Source: Pseudomaricurvus sp050633365 (lineage in GTDB: Bacteria; Pseudomonadota; Gammaproteobacteria; Pseudomonadales; Cellvibrionaceae). Taken from it: a stretch of 64,000 bases of DNA. Positions 60,407 to 64,000 of this stretch are shown here, piece by piece. The translations under genes and the position numbers were made by a program. The notes beneath the pieces were generated by a model. The model worked only from the letters and a program-made list of their open reading frames with translations, made no database searches and was not told the origin of the DNA. Numbering within the stretch: position 1 is the stretch's first letter; every line of letters begins with the position of its first letter. The stretch lies in the NCBI GenBank assembly GCA_050633365.1, contig JBOEGJ010000007.1:62001-126000 (forward strand). The letters are read 5' to 3'.

Positions 60407-61006
60407 ATGAGTAGTGACGGAGTAAATGAAGGACGTCGCCGTTTTCTGACAGCCGCTACCTCTGTGGTAGGTGCTGTTGGTGCTGTAGGGGCCGCCGTAC
60501 CTTTTGTGGGTTCTTGGAACCCAAGTGCCAAGGCGAAAGCCGCTGGTGCCCCTGTTAAAGCTAATCTCGCAAGTATCGAGCCTGGCCAAATGATTGTTGT
60601 AGAGTGGCGCGGTAAGCCCGTCTACGTGGTCCGTCGTACTGCAGAAAGCATTGCCGATCTGGAAAAGATGAACGACAAAGTTCGCGATCCAGAATCCAAT
60701 GAGCCCCAGCAGCCTGAATATGTAAAAGGTTTAGCTCGTACGATCCCTGGCAAAGAGGAATTCATGATTCTTCTCGGCCTGTGTACGCACTTGGGTTGCG
60801 CTCCAATGTACCGCCCTGAAGTGGGTGCTGCAGATTTGGGTGGCGCAGAATGGCTGGGCGGATTCTTCTGTCCTTGTCACGGTTCTAAATTTGATTTGGC
60901 GGGCCGCGTTTTGAAAGGCGTTCCAGCACCAATCAACTTGGAAGTTCCCCCGCATTCATACGACTCTGACACCGTGATTACCATCGGTGTGGATCAGGAG
61001 GCTTAA
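60407..61006 (+). CDS. petA: Ubiquinol-cytochrome c reductase iron-sulfur (Rieske) subunit
   Basis: 199 residues from the ATG with GGGAG upstream; the frame is open 10 codons earlier without homology. A Tat-type signal-anchor (RRRFLTAATSVVGAVGAVGAAVPFV) is followed by the hinge and the Rieske fold with cluster ligands in CTHLGC (126-131) and CPCHGS (155-160). It takes electrons from ubiquinol at the Qo site and hands them to cytochrome c1. It is followed after 2 bases by the fused cytochrome b/c1 gene. Confidence 0.97.
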   Translation: MSSDGVNEGRRRFLTAATSVVGAVGAVGAAVPFVGSWNPSAKAKAAGAPVKANLASIEPGQMIVVEWRGKPVYVVRRTAESIADLEKMNDKVRDPESNEPQQPEYVKGLARTIPGKEEFMILLGLCTHLGCAPMYRPEVGAADLGGAEWLGGFFCPCHGSKFDLAGRVLKGVPAPINLEVPPHSYDSDTVITIGVDQEA

Positions 61007-61008
61007 GC

Positions 61009-63234
61009 ATGAAATGGATGACTGATCTAGTCGGGTGGGTCGATGCACGTTTGCCAGTGGTAAGCGCGTGGGAAACCCACATGAGCAAATATTATGCTCC
61101 GAAAAACTTCAATTTCTGGTATTTCTTTGGTGTTCTCTCCATCTTGGTTTTAGTGAATCAGTTGTTGACCGGTATCTGGTTGACCATGAACTTCACCCCA
61201 AGTGCTGAAGAGGCCTTTGCCTCTGTTGAGTACATCATGCGCGATGTCGAATACGGTTGGCTGTTGCGATACTTGCACTCCACCGGTGCTTCGGCGTTCT
61301 TCGTTGTTGTCTACCTGCATATGTTCCGCGGTTTGATGTATGGCTCTTATAAGGCGCCACGCGAGCTGGTTTGGATCTTTGGTATGACTATCTACCTAGC
61401 CCTAATGGCTGAAGCCTTTATGGGGTACGTGCTTCCGTGGGGGCAGATGTCCTACTGGGGGGCTCAGGTTATTGTTTCGCTGTTTGGTGCAATCCCTTAC
61501 ATCGGTGCCGACTTGGTTGAGTGGATCCGTGGTGATTACCTGATTTCAGGTGCGACCTTAAATCGCTTCTTCTCGCTGCACGTGGTGGCTTTGCCAATTG
61601 TGATTCTGGCCTTAGTGGTGATGCATATTTTGGCATTGCACGAAGTGGGTTCTAACAACCCTGACGGCGTTGAAATTAAGAAAAACAAAGACGAAAGCGG
61701 TATTCCCAAAGATGGTGTTCCTTTCCATCCGTTCTACACCGTTCACGATCTGGTAGGCGTAACCGTCTTTTTGTTTGTGTTTTGTTTTGTCCTGTTCTTT
61801 ATGCCTGAAATGGGTGGCTTCTTCCTCGAGTACGCTAACTTCGAAGAAGCAAATGGTCTGAAAACCCCTGCGCACATCGCGCCGGTTTGGTACTTCACAC
61901 CTTTCTACGCCATCTTGCGAGCAGTGACTTTCGACATCAACTCGGTGTTAAACGCCAAGTTCCTTGGCTTGGTTGCCATGGGCGGTGCGATCGCTATCTT
62001 GTTTGTCTTGCCTTGGTTGGATAAGAGTCCGGTGAAGTCAATGCGTTACAAAGGCTTTATGCCGCGTGTTTCGCTGATGTTGTTTGCCGCTATTTTCGTT
62101 ATCTTGGGTTACTTGGGGGTTAAGTCTCCAACCCCTGAGCGCACGATTTTGTCTCAGCTGGCCACGGTCTACTACTTCGCTTACTTCTTGCAAATGCCGA
62201 TGTATTCGAACCCTCTGCGCAAACAGACTGGAATTATTAATGTTGTAATTTCGCTGGCGTTGGGCTTGCAGTTGCTCTACTTGACCTTCTTCACCGCCGT
62301 TGAATACAGCTCAGCTGTGTTGACCGTATTTGGTGTGTTGTTGGCCGTGTTTGTAGGGGCTACTCCTTGGTTGACTGCGAAGGACGGTGTTGAGCCAGAG
62401 CCTGAGCGTGTTCAAGCCAAAGGCTTGCCTAAGCTGCTGGTATTCGCTGGTTTCGCTTTGTTCGTGATCTTAACGGTTGTGCCCATCAAAGCTGTTGCTG
62501 CAGGCGGTGCTTTCGCCTGTGGTTCAATGCCTTGTGATGAAATGGTTCCCGATCTAGAAGACAAAGAATCTCTGCAGCGTGGCGCCAAGTGGTTTGCGAA
62601 CTACTGCATGGGTTGTCACTCGGCTAAGTTCTCGCGCTATGAGCGTGTGGCTGACGATCTCGAGATCCCGCACGATGTGATGATGCAGAACATTGTCTTT
62701 GATGGCGACAAGATTGGTAACCTGATGGAAATTCCCATGCAGGCCAAGCAATCAAAAGGTTGGTTTGGTGCTACACCACCAGATCTAACCTTAGTCGCGC
62801 GTGCACGTAACCCCGAGTGGTTGTACACCTACTTGCGTAACTTCTACGCCGACGATACACGCCCTACCGGCGTGAACAATCGAGTGTTCGATAAAGTTGC
62901 TATGCCGCACGCCATGCTTGAGCTTCAGGGCTTGCAAGAGTGTGCGCCAGGTCCGGTACTTGACAGCCATGGTAAGATCAAGCGCGATACAGTCACTGGT
63001 GAGCCGATTGCCGAGAATCCTTGTGGCTCTCTCAAGGTTGGTGATGTTAAAGGCACTATGTCTCCAGAAGAATTTGATACCGCGATTTACGATCTGGTCA
63101 ACTTCTTAGAGTACGTTGCCGATCCAGTCGCAGTAGAGCGTGAGCGTCTTGGTGTTTACGTCTTACTGTTCTTGAGTGTGTTGTTTGTATTTGTATATTT
63201 GCTGAACCGCGAATATTGGAGAGAAATCCACTAA
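61009..63234 (+). CDS. Cytochrome b / cytochrome c1 fusion (cytochrome bc1 complex)
   Basis: 741 residues in one uninterrupted frame. Residues 1-465 or so are cytochrome b, with haem ligands His90/His104 and His191/His206 and the Qo motif PVWY (292-295), the form known in beta- and gammaproteobacteria. Residues about 475-498 form a hydrophobic segment ending AVA-AGG, like a retained cytochrome c1 signal peptide. Cytochrome c1 follows with the haem motif CMGCH (533-537), a Met-containing AMPHAML loop and a C-terminal membrane anchor (about 715-735). Separate petB and petC genes are normal in Pseudomonas; the fusion resembles fbcH of Bradyrhizobium, whose product is cleaved into two subunits. 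Confidence 0.93.
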   Translation: MKWMTDLVGWVDARLPVVSAWETHMSKYYAPKNFNFWYFFGVLSILVLVNQLLTGIWLTMNFTPSAEEAFASVEYIMRDVEYGWLLRYLHSTGASAFFVVVYLHMFRGLMYGSYKAPRELVWIFGMTIYLALMAEAFMGYVLPWGQMSYWGAQVIVSLFGAIPYIGADLVEWIRGDYLISGATLNRFFSLHVVALPIVILALVVMHILALHEVGSNNPDGVEIKKNKDESGIPKDGVPFHPFYTVHDLVGVTVFLFVFCFVLFFMPEMGGFFLEYANFEEANGLKTPAHIAPVWYFTPFYAILRAVTFDINSVLNAKFLGLVAMGGAIAILFVLPWLDKSPVKSMRYKGFMPRVSLMLFAAIFVILGYLGVKSPTPERTILSQLATVYYFAYFLQMPMYSNPLRKQTGIINVVISLALGLQLLYLTFFTAVEYSSAVLTVFGVLLAVFVGATPWLTAKDGVEPEPERVQAKGLPKLLVFAGFALFVILTVVPIKAVAAGGAFACGSMPCDEMVPDLEDKESLQRGAKWFANYCMGCHSAKFSRYERVADDLEIPHDVMMQNIVFDGDKIGNLMEIPMQAKQSKGWFGATPPDLTLVARARNPEWLYTYLRNFYADDTRPTGVNNRVFDKVAMPHAMLELQGLQECAPGPVLDSHGKIKRDTVTGEPIAENPCGSLKVGDVKGTMSPEEFDTAIYDLVNFLEYVADPVAVERERLGVYVLLFLSVLFVFVYLLNREYWREIH

Positions 63235-63253
63235 TTCGTTGGATTCTTGCAAT

Positions 63254-63294
63254 CGGGCGGGCTGTCAAAAGACACCCCGCCCGTTTGTGTTTTT
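63254..63294 (+). terminator. Intrinsic terminator after the cytochrome b/c1 gene
   Basis: 13-bp stem with one internal mismatch (63254-63266 with 63271-63283), AAAA loop, followed by a T-rich tail (TTTGTGTTTTT). Confidence 0.88.
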
Positions 63295-63320
63295 AAATTC
63301 TATAGATTGAGGTGAAGCTA

Positions 63321-63953
63321 ATGGGCGTTGTTGCTAAACGTTCTTCAATGACTTATTTTTCGGATGCCTGTGACCACTACAGCCATCGCGTGCGTATTGT
63401 ACTGGCCGAAAAAGGCGTATCGGTTGAGATTATCGATGTCGACCCTAAGAATAAGCCAGAAGAACTCGCTGAATTAAACCCGTATAACGCTTTGCCAACT
63501 TTGGTAGATCGCGATTTATCGCTCTATGAAACCAAAGTGATGATGGAGTATTTGGACGAGCGTTTTCCACATCCACCGCTGTTGCCTGTCTACCCAGTAG
63601 CCCGCGCACAAAGCCGTTTGTGGATGCATCGTATTGAGCAAGACTGGAGCCCTCTAGTCGATACTATTGTCAATGGTCGTAATAAAGAAGCTGCCGCTAA
63701 AGCTCGTAAAGAGTTGAAAGAGAGCCTATTAACGATCGCGCCAATTTTTGTTGAAATGCCTTACTTCATGAGTGAAGAGTTTACTATCGTCGATTGCTGC
63801 TTGGGCCCAATTTTGTGGCGTCTGCAGGATCTCGATATTGAGATTCCGAACACCAAGCAATCCAAGCCGCTATTGGATTACATGGAGCGTTTGTTCGCGC
63901 GTGAATCTTTTCAGGAAAGCCTGACCGAAATGGAAAAGGAGATGCGCCTTTAA
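63321..63953 (+). CDS. sspA: Stringent starvation protein A
   Basis: 210 residues from the ATG with GAGGT 7 bases upstream; an in-frame GTG 9 bases earlier lies within that ribosome-binding site. It has a glutathione-S-transferase fold: a thioredoxin-like N-terminal domain (SDACDHYSHRVRIVLAEKGV; LNPYNALPTLVDRDLSLYETKVMMEYLDERFPHPPLLP) and a helical C-terminal domain. SspA binds RNA polymerase and sigma-70 during starvation and acid stress. It follows petABC, as in Pseudomonas, and is probably followed by sspB. Confidence 0.95.
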   Translation: MGVVAKRSSMTYFSDACDHYSHRVRIVLAEKGVSVEIIDVDPKNKPEELAELNPYNALPTLVDRDLSLYETKVMMEYLDERFPHPPLLPVYPVARAQSRLWMHRIEQDWSPLVDTIVNGRNKEAAAKARKELKESLLTIAPIFVEMPYFMSEEFTIVDCCLGPILWRLQDLDIEIPNTKQSKPLLDYMERLFARESFQESLTEMEKEMRL

Positions 63954-63993
63954 TTGGGTGCATTGAGACTAGATTTTGGGAGAATCAGATTCC

Positions 63994-64000
63994 ATGAGCA
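63994..64000 (+). CDS. Start of a gene cut by the window end, probably sspB
   Basis: An ATG followed by AGC lies 40 bases after sspA, with GGGAGA upstream. Only two codons are visible. The assignment to the SspA partner SspB (an adaptor that delivers ssrA-tagged proteins to ClpXP) rests on conserved gene order alone. Confidence 0.45.

Noticed and set aside
1..64000. tRNA, rRNA, transposase or integrase genes
   Set aside because: None was found; no tRNA-like T-loop with matching acceptor stem in any intergenic region, and no mobile-element protein among the frames.

Overview
The window is chromosomal DNA from a gammaproteobacterium, probably a marine Pseudomonadales/Cellvibrionales-type organism. 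This is inferred from Pseudomonas-like gene order (gatCAB/mreBCD-maf-rng-yhdP, rpoN-hpf-ptsN-rapZ-ptsO, rplM-rpsI-petABC-sspA, a PA4642-family gene), abundant TonB-dependent receptors and moderate GC. Species cannot be named from sequence alone. No tRNA, rRNA, CRISPR array or insertion sequence was seen.

Layout. 1-7.7 kb: translation and RNA-decay operon nusA(partial)-infB-rbfA-truB-rpsO-pnp, with terminators after rpsO and pnp. 7.7-8.8 kb: a CNNM/CBS membrane protein on the minus strand. 8.85-15.3 kb: an accessory catabolic locus, with a TetR regulator divergent from a sodium:solute symporter, then a TonB-dependent receptor, an alpha/beta hydrolase and a D-3-hydroxybutyrate dehydrogenase. 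Two near-identical 20-bp palindromes sit inside the promoters of the symporter and the receptor, which looks like a small dedicated regulon. 15.6-20.7 kb (minus): a FecI-type sigma factor, a FecR regulator and an STN-containing TonB receptor, i.e. a cell-surface signalling system. 20.8-26.7 kb: DoxX, RhlB-type helicase, a REC-REC-GGDEF protein, a periplasmic solute-binding protein, CysZ and a PA4642-family protein.

26.7-40.5 kb: gatCAB (minus) divergent from mreBCD-maf-rng-yhdP, then an exported MsrB-like protein and DarP. 40.6-50.1 kb: a long minus-strand cluster yrbG-kdsD-lptC-lptA-lptB-rpoN-hpf-ptsN-rapZ-ptsO-mgtE, which lacks the kdsC usually found between kdsD and lptC. 50.3-54.9 kb: mlaC alone (no mlaFED before it and no mlaB after it), ibaG, murA, hisG, hisD. 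54.9-64 kb: a DegS/AlgW protease and ZapG (minus), a COG2945 hydrolase, ZapE, rplM-rpsI, petA, a fused cytochrome b/cytochrome c1 gene, sspA and the first bases of a gene that is probably sspB.

Most of the window is conserved housekeeping DNA. The part most likely to hold something undescribed is 8.85-15.3 kb: regulator, two matched operators, outer- and inner-membrane transport, an esterase-like enzyme and a hydroxybutyrate dehydrogenase whose substrate-contacting residues are all present. Together they suggest uptake and use of 3-hydroxybutyrate esters or oligomers. The b/c1 fusion and the reduced mla and kds/lpt loci are the other notable departures.
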